From assembly GCA_937138495.1 (NCBI GenBank), contig CAKZPE010000092.1, forward strand, positions 1-64,000: a stretch of DNA of 64,000 nucleotides. The letters are read 5' to 3'. The stretch's first letter is position 1. The number at the start of each line of letters is the position of its first letter. A model generated the notes under the pieces. That model was not told the DNA's origin. It was given only the letters and a program-made list of their open reading frames with translations, and did not search any database. The stretch comes from an uncultured Oceanospirillaceae bacterium (GTDB lineage: Bacteria > Pseudomonadota > Gammaproteobacteria > Pseudomonadales > Balneatricaceae). This document shows, piece by piece, positions 25,065-34,450 of the stretch. Made by a program: the position numbers and the translations under genes.

Positions 25065-27086
25065 ATGTTATATGCAAGAGCAGTAACGCAAGCGCCTGTT
25101 GGCCGACATGTGTTTTTTCCTGCTTTCTTCTTTCTGATAACAATACTGGCTGTGTTACTGGCCCCGGCATCCGCCGTTGCGGCTGATGCCGTAGGCAAGG
25201 TGATTCTGAGTATTGGTCAGAACCAGGCAGTCGGTCCGGACGGTAAGATTCGTAAACTGAGCCGCAAGGCACAGGTGTATGCCGATGATATGCTGGCGAC
25301 CGGTTCTAAAGGGCGGTTGCAGGTGCGTTTTACAGACGGCTCGCGGTTATCACTCCGTTCAGCCAGTGAGTTCAAAATAGCGGAATACCGGTTTGACGCC
25401 GCAGAGCCAACAGAAGGTAAAGCAATTTATAAGTTGCTCAAAGGTGGGATGCGTACTTTGTCCGGCCAGATCGGTAAAGTTGATAAAGAAGATTACCGGC
25501 TTGAAACGGCGGTCGCGACCATCGGCATTCGTGGTACGGATTTCGTCATCATTAATGAAGGTGATTCTGTGACGGGCTCGGTGAACAGTGGCGAAATCAA
25601 TGTGACCGGCAACGAAGGTTCACGAAGTAAAAATATCGAAGCAGGTAATTCTTTTGTGATTCAGACCGAAGGGGCTATCCAGATATTCGAAACGCCACCA
25701 ACCTCCGAGACCAGAGAAGGCTCTTCTGATGAAGGGTCAGAGGAGGAATCCGAAGAAGAGTCTGAAGAGGGCTCTGATGAAGGTTCTGAAGAAGGCTCTG
25801 AAGAAGGCTCTGAAGAAGGCTCTGAAGAAGGCTCTGAAGAAGGCTCTGATGAAGATTCTGAAGAAAGCTCTGATGAAGCTTCTGATAAAAGCTCTGATGA
25901 AGGTTCTGAAGAAAGTTCACAAAACGCTTCTGATGAAAGCTCTGATGATAATGCAAGTCAGGAATCAGATGACGCCGGTCAAACTCAGGAGAATGCCAAT
26001 ACTGAGTCTGGCTCATCCGGTGCCGGAGATCAGACGGCAGGAACCGGCAGTGACAGTGCCGAAACGCCTACGCTGAGTCTGGGGTCTGAAACATCCGCCC
26101 TGACAGAAACCGGCGTACCGGCATCTGATCCTCAGGAAACCAGTACATCCACCTCGGCAGATGCATCCCAGCGCATTCCTCAGGCCCCCAACCCCACCGG
26201 CAACGGATCTCTTGCTCCGGAGGGAAGTGTGGTTGCGGTTGCGTTTACCCGTAAGGAAAGTGGCGTATACGGCAATGCCAACGATTCGGTCAGGATTGAG
26301 AAACGATCAGCAGCCATGATTGATTCTAATGTGGTGACCGGTGTCCGGTTCGTGCATTCTGACGGCATCTCTGCGGATGCCTGTTCCCCTTGTCTGTTTT
26401 CGGGCTCAAGTGATTTGAGTGATGTCAGTGATTCAGGGCTTATCAGTATTGGTTCAGCCAGGGTCTCGTGGGGCCGCTGGGATTCAGGTTTTTCAGTGGT
26501 TGCTAATGATGTTGTCGTTGAAGTAAACGGTGGCTTCAGCTTTATGTATGCCAACAGCTTCACGACCGCCTCACAGGTGGCAGATGTCGCTACAGCCAAA
26601 TCAGGGTCTTATCTGTATAGCATTGGCCCGGGCTCTGCTCTGATGACACCGCCGCAGATAGAAAATGGTAATACAGGTACGCTGATTGGGTACGGTGACA
26701 ACGCTGTGGATAAAGAAGGGCAGCTTTATCATGGTACCTATATGGTCATTGACTGGGATACTCAGAACATTACTGAAACCTCAGTGGTGGCGCAGGTAAG
26801 TGATGGTAATGGTACCAGGACGTATAGCCTCATGGATACCGGTGACGTGAACCTGAACAGTGTTCTTGAAGGTGGGCAGGTTACTCTTACAGGCACCTGT
26901 TATGGCGGAGACTGTTCCCTTTCTGAGACTGAAACGAATCTGTCAGGCCAGATGACTGTGAATCTGATTGGCGATGCCGCTGAAGGTGCTGTTACGTCAT
27001 ATGGTGCGAAGGGAACAACGCCGACTGGCACCACTGCGACGATATCCGGTACAGCTGTGCTGCAGGATGCAGGCTTAGCGCCGTAA
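25065..27086 (+). CDS. Secreted FecR-domain protein with acidic Ser/Glu/Gly repeats
   Basis: A 673-residue exported protein. Signal peptide at about 1-40, FecR domain at about 45-190 (VYADDMLATGSKGRLQVRFTDGSRLSL, LLKGGMRTLSGQIGK, ETAVATIGIRGTDF), then a highly acidic tract at about 218-310 built from SEEG/SDEG units, a Ser/Thr-rich linker to about 385, and a C-terminal domain of about 290 residues with two Cys pairs and no recognised fold. In this architecture FecR is not an anti-sigma factor but an extracytoplasmic module, often encoded near CHASE2 cyclases, as here (28028). The acidic tract could bind calcium; that is inference. The repeat may vary in length between strains. Confidence 0.82.
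   Translation: MLYARAVTQAPVGRHVFFPAFFFLITILAVLLAPASAVAADAVGKVILSIGQNQAVGPDGKIRKLSRKAQVYADDMLATGSKGRLQVRFTDGSRLSLRSASEFKIAEYRFDAAEPTEGKAIYKLLKGGMRTLSGQIGKVDKEDYRLETAVATIGIRGTDFVIINEGDSVTGSVNSGEINVTGNEGSRSKNIEAGNSFVIQTEGAIQIFETPPTSETREGSSDEGSEEESEEESEEGSDEGSEEGSEEGSEEGSEEGSEEGSDEDSEESSDEASDKSSDEGSEESSQNASDESSDDNASQESDDAGQTQENANTESGSSGAGDQTAGTGSDSAETPTLSLGSETSALTETGVPASDPQETSTSTSADASQRIPQAPNPTGNGSLAPEGSVVAVAFTRKESGVYGNANDSVRIEKRSAAMIDSNVVTGVRFVHSDGISADACSPCLFSGSSDLSDVSDSGLISIGSARVSWGRWDSGFSVVANDVVVEVNGGFSFMYANSFTTASQVADVATAKSGSYLYSIGPGSALMTPPQIENGNTGTLIGYGDNAVDKEGQLYHGTYMVIDWDTQNITETSVVAQVSDGNGTRTYSLMDTGDVNLNSVLEGGQVTLTGTCYGGDCSLSETETNLSGQMTVNLIGDAAEGAVTSYGAKGTTPTGTTATISGTAVLQDAGLAP
25719..25844 (+). 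repeat. 12-bp tandem repeat inside the FecR gene
   Basis: Five perfect copies of TCTGAAGAAGGC run from 25785 to 25844, within a longer set of degenerate units starting near 25719 and continuing past 25900. Each unit encodes Ser-Glu-Glu-Gly, so unit gain or loss keeps the frame and only changes the length of the acidic linker. Confidence 0.92.
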
Positions 27087-27094
27087 CGGCAGAG

Positions 27095-27865
27095 TCAGAT
27101 TACAGAAAGAGGGAGTTGCAGGCTGCCATGTGCCAGCCTGCGAATATCCCGGTCAGGTATCAGTGCCAGGCATCGGTCCATGATGTCTGCCTCAAAGCCT
27201 GGCTTGAGATGGGTGATCATGACCGGACACGGATGGCTGAAATGGTTAAGCTGTTCGGCCAGATGAGAGGGTGTCAGGTGGCCGCTGAGCCGGGCCAGTT
27301 CGTCGACATCATCTGTGAAGGATACATCGACGATGAGCAAGTCCGGTTTACGGTCATTCAGGATAGGCCAGAGCGGATCATTAATGCCATTGTCACCGCT
27401 GAAGGCAAAGCTGGTGGCTTCATCGCTGAGCAGGTAGCCAACGGTAGGGGTCGGGTGTTCTGCGGGCAATACTTCAACGGATTTGTGTTCCAGCTGAAGA
27501 AGGTCACCGACACTGAGTGTGTGTAACCGCAGAATCGGATTGGTTTCCGGCAGGCAGGTGTAGTCCGGCCAGATTACCCAGTTAAAAATATGGGATTGCA
27601 GGGCATCTATCACTTCCGGCAGGGCATATACATCCACCGGTGCCCGATGCTGATCGAAGATTGTCGCCAGCATCAGCGGCAGACCGGTAATGTGGTCGAC
27701 GTGGGCGTGAGTAATCAGAACCGTACGGATTTGCAGCATTTGATCAAGGGTCAGTGATTCAACCCCGGTACCGGCATCCAGTAGCAGGGTGTCATCGACC
27801 AGAAAAGTAGTGGTTTTTAATCCTTTACCGATGCCGCCGCTGCAACCGAGAATATCGAGCTTCAT
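27095..27865 (-). CDS. Metallo-beta-lactamase-fold cyclic-nucleotide phosphodiesterase (class II type)
   Basis: A 257-residue MBL-fold hydrolase with the metal-binding THAHVDHITG, DAGTG before it, and the later metal ligands in EHPTPTVGY, FSGDNG and THLKPG. The layout (LGCSGGIGKGLKTTTFLVDD, then a helix with VEVLPAEHPT) resembles class II cAMP phosphodiesterases. The divergent neighbour is a class III adenylate cyclase, so the pair would make and remove cAMP. ATG 27865 is preferred over 27895 because GGAGCAGGTG lies shortly upstream and the MKLDILG start matches the fold. No signal peptide, so it acts in the cytoplasm. A different phosphoester substrate is possible. Confidence 0.72.
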   Translation of the reverse strand: MKLDILGCSGGIGKGLKTTTFLVDDTLLLDAGTGVESLTLDQMLQIRTVLITHAHVDHITGLPLMLATIFDQHRAPVDVYALPEVIDALQSHIFNWVIWPDYTCLPETNPILRLHTLSVGDLLQLEHKSVEVLPAEHPTPTVGYLLSDEATSFAFSGDNGINDPLWPILNDRKPDLLIVDVSFTDDVDELARLSGHLTPSHLAEQLNHFSHPCPVMITHLKPGFEADIMDRCLALIPDRDIRRLAHGSLQLPLSVI

Positions 27866-28027
27866 CTGATCACCTGCTCCTTTTTGACTGATCATAATGA
27901 TACCTGCCGGATATAGACCGGCAGATGAATAAAACTAACGATACAAAAATTTGAGTCACAATACTATGCAGCAGCAGCCCGGGAATACCCGCAATGACAA
28001 TAGCTGTTCATCAGGGGAGTCTTGCCT

Positions 28028-30235
28028 GTGATCAGTGGTTTCAGATTTGGCCAGAAAACGGTGCGCAGCGGGCTGGGTTTATTGGTTACGCTGCTGATGC
28101 TATTGCCGCTGATTCAGGATAACCGGCCGGTTTTGCTGGAGCGTTTTGAATCTGATCTGTATGACCTGCGCTTGCGGCAGTTTTTAGCGGATGATCAGGA
28201 TCCGCGCATTGTCATTGTCGATATTGATGAGGCTAGCCTGGCAGAGCAGGGGCGCTGGCCCTGGGGGCGGGCGACGCTGGCAGGCATGCTGGATCAGCTG
28301 TTTGATGAATACGGTGTGGCGATTGTCGGTTTCGATATGCTGTTTGCTGAGGCAGACCGTAATGTGCCGATGGCGGCACTTGAAAGCTGGCTGAACCGGC
28401 AACCGTTATCGTCGGGGGTTGAGCTCAGTCAGCAGCTGGATGCGCTCAACCCTGACAGTCAGTTTGTTGCAGCACTGGAAGACCGGCCGGTGGTGTTGGG
28501 ATACGTGTTTGACCGCAGCGCCCAGCAGTTACAGGTAGGTGATCCGGGTAAGCCGGTTGTTGATGCCAGTCTGTTTGCTGACATATCCGTGCCCCGCGCC
28601 AGCGGCGTGGTTGGCAGCTTGGATGTGCTGCAGGCCGAAGGCGTCAGTAACGGATTTATTGATAACCCGAGTGTTGACTCCGACGGGGTGTATCGCCGGG
28701 TACCGCTGTTGCAGGCGTATCAGTCTGAATACTATCCTTCGCTGGCTCTGGCCATGATCCTGACATTGTTTGAAGAACCGCAGGTGACGCCGTTACTGGA
28801 ATCTGACGGTAACAGTTCAGTGCTGGTGGCGGTTGATGCCGCGGGTATAAATATTCCGGTGGATGATGGCGGCGCGATGCTGGTGCCTTACCGGGGACGC
28901 CAGGGCAGCTTTCCGTATGTATCAGCAACCGATGTCATTAATGGCCGTGCCAGTGCCGACGTACTGGAAGGTGCGATTGTGCTGGTGGGGACCAGTGCTG
29001 CCGGCTTGCTGGATCTGCGGGTAACACCGGTCGGCAGCCGCTATGCCGGGGTTGAAGTGCATGCCAATATCATTGCCGGCATTCTGGACGAACGGATAAA
29101 TCACCGCCCGGATTACACCCTGGGCGTTGAGTTGTTGCAGGTACTGCTCAGCGGCTTGTTATTGTCTTTGCTGATCCCACGTACCTCGGTGCTGGTCTCC
29201 GGGTTGCTGACACTGAGCTGGGTGGCTTTGCTGACCGGGTTTAATCTGTATGCATGGCAAGCTATGCAGTGGGTGATTCCTCTGGGTTACAGCCTGTTTC
29301 TGGTGGTATTGCTGTATCTGTTTTTGCAGATTACGGGCTATTTTTTCGAAACCCGGAATATTCGTAAGCTGGAAGGCCAGTTTGGCCAGTACATTCCCCC
29401 GGAAGTGGTTGCTGAACTGAGTGAGCAGGGTGATGCTGTGCAGTTGTCCGGTGAAAGTCGTGAGATGACCGTATTTTTTTCGGATATCCGTGATTTTACC
29501 AGCCTGTCCGAGCAACTCACGCCGCAGCAGCTGACCCGCATGATGAATGTTTATCTGACCGCCATGACCGGGAAGATTCATCAGCGCCGGGGCACCGTAG
29601 ATAAATACATTGGGGATGCCGTGATGGCTTTCTGGGGTGCGCCGCTGGAGGATCCCAACCATGCGCGGCACAGTTTGCAGTCAGCGTTGGATATGCTGGA
29701 AGAGCTGCCAGCCCTGAACCGCCTGCTTGAGGCGGAAGGTTTACCGCCGGTCTCTGTCGGCATGGGTATAAACACCGGGCAGATGAACGTGGGCAACATG
29801 GGGTCTGAATTCAGGATGGCCTATACAGTGATGGGTGACGCAGTGAATCTGGCGTCGCGACTGGAAGGGCTGACCAAGTTTTATAGCTGCCCGTTGCTGG
29901 TGAGCGATGAAACAGCTCAACATGTGCCGGCATACTGTTTCCGCTATATCGACCGGGTGCGGGTTAAAGGCCGTTTTGAAGCGGTGGACCTGTACCAGCC
30001 GGTGGGGGAACATGCACACCTAAATGCAGCGCAGCTTGCCAGTATCGAAACCTTCAATAATGGTGTTCGTGCATATCAGCAGCAATGCTGGGATGAAGCA
30101 GATAACGCCTTCCGCCGGTATCTGGAATTCGATAGCGGTGATTACTGCGCGCAAATGTATTTACTGCGAATTGCTGAAAGCCGCGAAGCCGGCCCCCAGA
30201 CGTGGGACGGCATCTACTGCCATCAGCAGAAATAA
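28028..30235 (+). CDS. CHASE2-domain class III adenylate cyclase
   Basis: A membrane-bound sensor cyclase of about 735 residues. A first membrane helix (about 15-35) leads to a periplasmic CHASE2 domain at about 40-330 (DPRIVIVDIDEASLAEQGRW, GFDMLFAE, VPYRG), then three membrane helices at about 360-440 and a cyclase domain at about 475-650. The metal-binding aspartates are in FFSDIRDF and KYIGDAVMAFWG, and the Lys of VDKYIGD with the Asp of TVMGDAVNLASR indicates ATP rather than GTP as substrate. A TPR-like helical tail ends the protein. GTG 28028 has GGGGAG at good spacing; TTG 28022 is the alternative. It is divergent from the phosphodiesterase gene. Confidence 0.9.
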   Translation: MISGFRFGQKTVRSGLGLLVTLLMLLPLIQDNRPVLLERFESDLYDLRLRQFLADDQDPRIVIVDIDEASLAEQGRWPWGRATLAGMLDQLFDEYGVAIVGFDMLFAEADRNVPMAALESWLNRQPLSSGVELSQQLDALNPDSQFVAALEDRPVVLGYVFDRSAQQLQVGDPGKPVVDASLFADISVPRASGVVGSLDVLQAEGVSNGFIDNPSVDSDGVYRRVPLLQAYQSEYYPSLALAMILTLFEEPQVTPLLESDGNSSVLVAVDAAGINIPVDDGGAMLVPYRGRQGSFPYVSATDVINGRASADVLEGAIVLVGTSAAGLLDLRVTPVGSRYAGVEVHANIIAGILDERINHRPDYTLGVELLQVLLSGLLLSLLIPRTSVLVSGLLTLSWVALLTGFNLYAWQAMQWVIPLGYSLFLVVLLYLFLQITGYFFETRNIRKLEGQFGQYIPPEVVAELSEQGDAVQLSGESREMTVFFSDIRDFTSLSEQLTPQQLTRMMNVYLTAMTGKIHQRRGTVDKYIGDAVMAFWGAPLEDPNHARHSLQSALDMLEELPALNRLLEAEGLPPVSVGMGINTGQMNVGNMGSEFRMAYTVMGDAVNLASRLEGLTKFYSCPLLVSDETAQHVPAYCFRYIDRVRVKGRFEAVDLYQPVGEHAHLNAAQLASIETFNNGVRAYQQQCWDEADNAFRRYLEFDSGDYCAQMYLLRIAESREAGPQTWDGIYCHQQK

Positions 30236-30254
30236 CGCGATGGCAGGGTCAGGC

Positions 30255-31847
30255 TCAGTGTTGCAGGCCTGGCAGTGTGGATGCGTCAAAATCATCGATC
30301 TGCCGAGGTGACATATGTTTTTCTGCATAGGCTCTGTATGTGCCACTGTCTACAAAGAGTCTGAATAACTGCGGGTCGAGATGACCGTCTTCCACCATGT
30401 GGCCGAGAATGTTCATCGCTTTCGAGAGCAGCATGCCTTTCTTGTACGGGCGGTCAGGGGACGTCAGGGCTTCAAAGACATCAGCAACGCACATAATACG
30501 GGCCCTGAGGGACAGCTGATCACCGGTCAGCCCGCGGGGGTAGCCGCTGCCATTCATGTGTTCATGATGGTTGCAGGCGATTTCCGGTACTTCGCCCAGC
30601 TGACGGGGATATTTCAGGGATTCCAACATATCGATGGATACTTTGATATGGTCACGCATGATCTGACGTTCATCTTCTGTCAGTGTGCCCCGGCTGATAC
30701 ACAGATTTTTGACTTCATCACCGCTCAGCAGGCAGTGGCGACCGTCTTCATCTTCCCAACTGATCTCACCAATGGCTCTGATCCGTTGCTGGTCTTCTTC
30801 AGACGTAAATTCCTGACCGGTGTTCGCGGTGCGCAGAAAGGCCAGATCATCACTGAGTTGCCGGTAATGCTGTTGCAATGCTTCTTGCTGAAGGTCTGCT
30901 TCCTGTTCAGTGAGTTGTTGGCTTTGCTGTAAAAATGCCAGTTGCAGATGCTGCCGGTAAATCTTAAAACGGCTGCTGATCAGCTCAATCCTGTCGAACA
31001 TCGTGTGTAACTTAGTGGCCTTATCAATGATGTATTCAGGTGTGGTGATCTTGCCACAGTCATGTAGCCAGGCTGCGATTCGCAGTTCATAGAGTTCCTG
31101 TTCGCTGAAACAGGTGTCAGCAAAATCGCCGTCGGCGGCGTTGTTAATCGCATCGGCCATGAGCATGGCAATTTCCGGTACCTGCTCACAGTGTTTACCG
31201 GTAACAGGAGACTTGTGGTCAATGGCCCGGCCGATCAGTTTAATGAAAGACTCGAACAGATCCCGCTGGGCATCAATCAGACGTCGTTTGGTCAGTACAG
31301 TGGCGGCCAGTGAGGCCAGCGACTGCACCAGCTCAAGGTGAGTCTGGTCGAATTCAATGATGTTATCGGCTTCATCCATCGCATTGATGAGCTGCAGTAC
31401 CCCAATGGTGACATTCTCATGGTCATTAAGGGGCACACACAGGAAAGACTTGGAATGGTAACTTAGCTGTTTATCAAAGTTACGGGTGCCGGAAAAATCA
31501 TACTGGGTGCAGCTGTAGGCATCCGGAATGTTGATGGTCTGCTTGGAGACAAAGGTCTGTACGGCGACCAGCTTGGATGCCTGCTGGCGGGAGTTGTAAA
31601 TTTCGATGGTCGGGAAGTTGCTTGGCTTACCGTGAATACCCAGCGAGCGGTTGTGTAAAATGGCGATATTCAGATCGTTATCGCTGTGCTCATCAATGGT
31701 GTAGAGGGTGCCGCCATCCGCATTGGTGAGGCTCATGCAACCGAGAATGATCCGGTCCAGTAACCGTACATGATCGGTTTCAGAGGTCAGGGCACCTGTC
31801 AGGTCTGCCAGATGTCCGATAATTTCCTGCGTCGAAAGGTGGCTCAT
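30255..31847 (-). CDS. GAF/HD-GYP domain c-di-GMP phosphodiesterase
   Basis: A 530-residue cytoplasmic signalling enzyme. A GAF domain occupies about 15-190 (FLCVPLNDHENVTIGVLQLINA). The HD-GYP domain at about 205-510 carries AIDHKSPVTGKHCEQVP, the catalytic HDCGK, an HHEHMNGSGYPRGL segment with the GYP triplet, and VADVFEALTSPDRPYK. The segment between HDCGK and the second half is about 100 residues longer than usual and contains a coiled-coil Gln/Glu-rich stretch. With key residues intact it should hydrolyse c-di-GMP. It is convergent with the cyclase gene (20-bp gap) and lies just downstream of a GGDEF/EAL gene in the same direction. Confidence 0.9.
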   Translation of the reverse strand: MSHLSTQEIIGHLADLTGALTSETDHVRLLDRIILGCMSLTNADGGTLYTIDEHSDNDLNIAILHNRSLGIHGKPSNFPTIEIYNSRQQASKLVAVQTFVSKQTINIPDAYSCTQYDFSGTRNFDKQLSYHSKSFLCVPLNDHENVTIGVLQLINAMDEADNIIEFDQTHLELVQSLASLAATVLTKRRLIDAQRDLFESFIKLIGRAIDHKSPVTGKHCEQVPEIAMLMADAINNAADGDFADTCFSEQELYELRIAAWLHDCGKITTPEYIIDKATKLHTMFDRIELISSRFKIYRQHLQLAFLQQSQQLTEQEADLQQEALQQHYRQLSDDLAFLRTANTGQEFTSEEDQQRIRAIGEISWEDEDGRHCLLSGDEVKNLCISRGTLTEDERQIMRDHIKVSIDMLESLKYPRQLGEVPEIACNHHEHMNGSGYPRGLTGDQLSLRARIMCVADVFEALTSPDRPYKKGMLLSKAMNILGHMVEDGHLDPQLFRLFVDSGTYRAYAEKHMSPRQIDDFDASTLPGLQH

Positions 31848-31867
31848 AAGTATTGTATCCGGGCTGG

Positions 31868-33844
31868 TTATCCAGCTGCTTTGTTATTGGCCAGGCTCTT
31901 CTGTACGGCACAGATGTTCATTGCCTTTTGGCTTGTATGATTGTCTTTAAGGTAACGTATTGCAAATACATCGCCGGGGACCGGTTTTCCGTAAAAATAA
32001 CCTTGTCCGTAATCGCAGCCTTCCTGGCTGATAAAACGGTCTTGTTCGGCGGTTTCGATACCTTCCGCGACCACCTGTAAATCCAGACTGCGGGCGATTG
32101 AAATGATGCCCCTTGCCAGTTTCTGATCCTGTTTATTTTCGACGATATTCGCGATAAAACTGCGGTCAATCTTTAGTGTGTCGAAAGAATATTTTTTCAG
32201 ATAGCTGAGCGAAGAATATCCGGTGCCAAAATCATCCAGAGAGGTGCGAACCCCCAGTTCCTGAATCATACGGATGGTTTTAATGGCGCGGTGTTCATCT
32301 TCTATCAGCACGCCCTCGGTAATCTCAATCTCAAGATAGTGGGGCGGCAATCCGTAGCAATTGAGCAGTTCGGCAATATAGCGGGCAAACTGATCATCTT
32401 TAAATTGCATAGGTGAGATGTTAACGGCAATACGGAATTCTGCCGGGTAGAGTGTATGCCAGCGGCTGGCCTGACTGATGGCGCTGCGCAGTACAAAGTT
32501 GCCGATCTGAATGATCTGACCGGTCTGCTCGGCAACGTGGATGAACTGATCCGGCCTGACATTGCCAAGTACCGGGCTGAACCAGCGAAGTAAAGCTTCG
32601 GCCCCGACGGTTACACCGGTTTTTGTGCAGATCAGCGGTTGGTAGTGGAGAACCAGTTCATCATTTTCAAGGGCTTCAGCGAGATGGGTTTCCAGCAGAT
32701 AACGCTGGTTAATCAGCGCTTCAGTGGCTTCACTGAAAAAACCATAACTCAGCTCCTGTTCCTTACTGGCGGCCATTGCAGCACCGGCTTTCTGGATGAG
32801 TACCTGAGCCTCCATTCCGTCATCGGGGGCCATGGCAATGCCTATATTGGCAATCACAGTGATAGAGTGCCCGTGGATACTGTAAGCATGCTGGCTGAGT
32901 TTGCTGAGGGTCTGAGCCAGTGCCAGAGTCTGTTCTTTAAAATCCTGACAGGTGGTTTGTTCAGGTTTTTGTGGCTGGCTGATAATGACGAATTCATCGC
33001 CGATAATACGGGCCGCAAACTGGTGGTGTTCAAGGTTACTCTGGATACGCCGTGCCAGTTCACGAAGCACGGTATCGCCAATGACATGCCCATAACTGTT
33101 ATTGATGGATTTAAAGTTACTCAGGCTCATGTACAGCACGGCGAGGCCTGACTGGCTCTGATCCAGTTGCTCAAGCTGAGCTTCCAGGCTGTGTAATAAT
33201 GAACTGCGGTTTGCCAGACCGGTCAGGGCGTCGTACTGCTGATTATATTGCAGGGTGTGTTCGCTGGCGTTGCGGCGGTCAATCTCTTTACTCAGCTTTT
33301 GGGTCAGGTTTTCCAGCTCGCGGGTACGTTCGGCAATGCGCGCTTCAAGCTGCAGGTTGGCCTGTTCAAAACTGTGCTTTTCAAAGATGATCCGTAAATC
33401 GGTTTCTATGGTGTCCCTGAACCGCTCTAACAGACTGATGGCTTGCGGGGTATAGCAGTTTTCTTCGCTGTCGAGCATGCAAATGGTGCCGAACGCTACT
33501 CCGTTTGGCCAGTTAAGAGGCAGGCCGCAATAGGAGATCATGCCCAGTCCAATATCAGGATTCTGATTCCAGTCGCTGTGTTTAAGTGCATTTGGAATAA
33601 GCAGCTGTGACTGTTCTGCGATAACGGTTTCGCAATACAGGCCCTGACCCAGGGCTTCGGTCATGCCTCTGACGTAAGGGTTGTTGTCTGATTCGCTGGT
33701 AGCAAATACCTGAATATTTTCATGGCTGACGCGCATGATCAGTGCCGCCGGAATGTGAGCCAGTTCGGCGATAAGGTTAACGGTCTGCTGCCATCCCTGA
33801 AATATCTCCTCAGATACCTTCAGTTCATCACTGTTTACTTGCAT
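31868..33844 (-). CDS. GAF-GGDEF-EAL protein, GGDEF degenerate, EAL intact
   Basis: A 658-residue c-di-GMP protein. A GAF domain (about 15-160) is followed by a coiled coil (LEARIAERTRELENLTQKL), a GGDEF domain at about 205-370 and an EAL domain at about 385-635. In the GGDEF domain the signature reads RIIGDEF rather than GGDEF, and the magnesium Asp of the LDxFK motif is Ser (LSNFKSINNSYGH), so synthase activity is doubtful. The EAL domain has EALLRW, NISPMQF, EITEGVL, LDDFGTGYSSLSYL and KIDRSF, as in active phosphodiesterases. It probably lowers c-di-GMP, with the GGDEF part as a regulatory nucleotide sensor. It ends 20 bp before the HD-GYP gene, so the two form one operon. Confidence 0.9.
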   Translation of the reverse strand: MQVNSDELKVSEEIFQGWQQTVNLIAELAHIPAALIMRVSHENIQVFATSESDNNPYVRGMTEALGQGLYCETVIAEQSQLLIPNALKHSDWNQNPDIGLGMISYCGLPLNWPNGVAFGTICMLDSEENCYTPQAISLLERFRDTIETDLRIIFEKHSFEQANLQLEARIAERTRELENLTQKLSKEIDRRNASEHTLQYNQQYDALTGLANRSSLLHSLEAQLEQLDQSQSGLAVLYMSLSNFKSINNSYGHVIGDTVLRELARRIQSNLEHHQFAARIIGDEFVIISQPQKPEQTTCQDFKEQTLALAQTLSKLSQHAYSIHGHSITVIANIGIAMAPDDGMEAQVLIQKAGAAMAASKEQELSYGFFSEATEALINQRYLLETHLAEALENDELVLHYQPLICTKTGVTVGAEALLRWFSPVLGNVRPDQFIHVAEQTGQIIQIGNFVLRSAISQASRWHTLYPAEFRIAVNISPMQFKDDQFARYIAELLNCYGLPPHYLEIEITEGVLIEDEHRAIKTIRMIQELGVRTSLDDFGTGYSSLSYLKKYSFDTLKIDRSFIANIVENKQDQKLARGIISIARSLDLQVVAEGIETAEQDRFISQEGCDYGQGYFYGKPVPGDVFAIRYLKDNHTSQKAMNICAVQKSLANNKAAG

Positions 33845-34450
33845 CGGTACAGTCCAACTCCTTCAGACATCACACACAGTTACAGCATTAGTAACAGACT
33901 CTGAAGACTTGGGAAAGTGGTCAAAATACCCGTACATCTCATATTGGTTAATGAGATAAACCCGGATCACAAAAGCACCGTAAAACCAGAACAGTCGTTT
34001 AACTTTTTTCGTCTGAAAACAATGACTGAAATAAGTTGAAAATGTGTTTGGAGTGTAAAAGTAGCGCGATACTGTGTTTTCCAGAGGGGTATTAAAAATC
34101 AGGTTTTGATCCGGTAATCGGTTGTACAGATCTTTCAGATATCGCTTAAACATCGCGACAGAAAGTGATTTATGGAGCCGGGCCGGCGACAGAGTGAGCA
34201 GGGACGTTACTATGGGGCCGTAATGTATATGGAAGGTAAGGTGTTAATTCGGTGGTGTTGTGGCTGTTATTAATACGGAGTTGGAGACGTTTTAAATAAT
34301 GTGTCTGCGAAATTAATATAGGAAATAGGCCAATAAAACATATCGGGTTCATATGCTAGTGTCGTGATGTTGAATCTGGTTCCGGTATATAGAATTTATA
34401 TCGGAACAATATTGAACAGGGAAGGTAAACAGAACAGGGAGTAGCAGGTT
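33845..34450. other. Intergenic region, no supported gene
   Basis: This 606-bp AT-rich gap holds the promoter regions of the leftward GGDEF/EAL gene and the rightward Vps62-like gene. A 96-codon minus-strand ORF (33863-34153) is open but lacks a ribosome binding site and a recognisable product. A short GGGAG (34438) precedes the 34451 ATG as its ribosome binding site. Confidence 0.5.

Noticed and set aside
25675..26016. Minus-strand ORF with Leu/Gln repeats
   Set aside because: It is the antisense shadow of the acidic 12-bp repeat in the FecR gene.
33863..34153. 96-codon minus-strand ORF in the intergenic region
   Set aside because: No ribosome binding site, no signal or domain, composition like the surrounding AT-rich noncoding DNA. 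It remains possible but unsupported.
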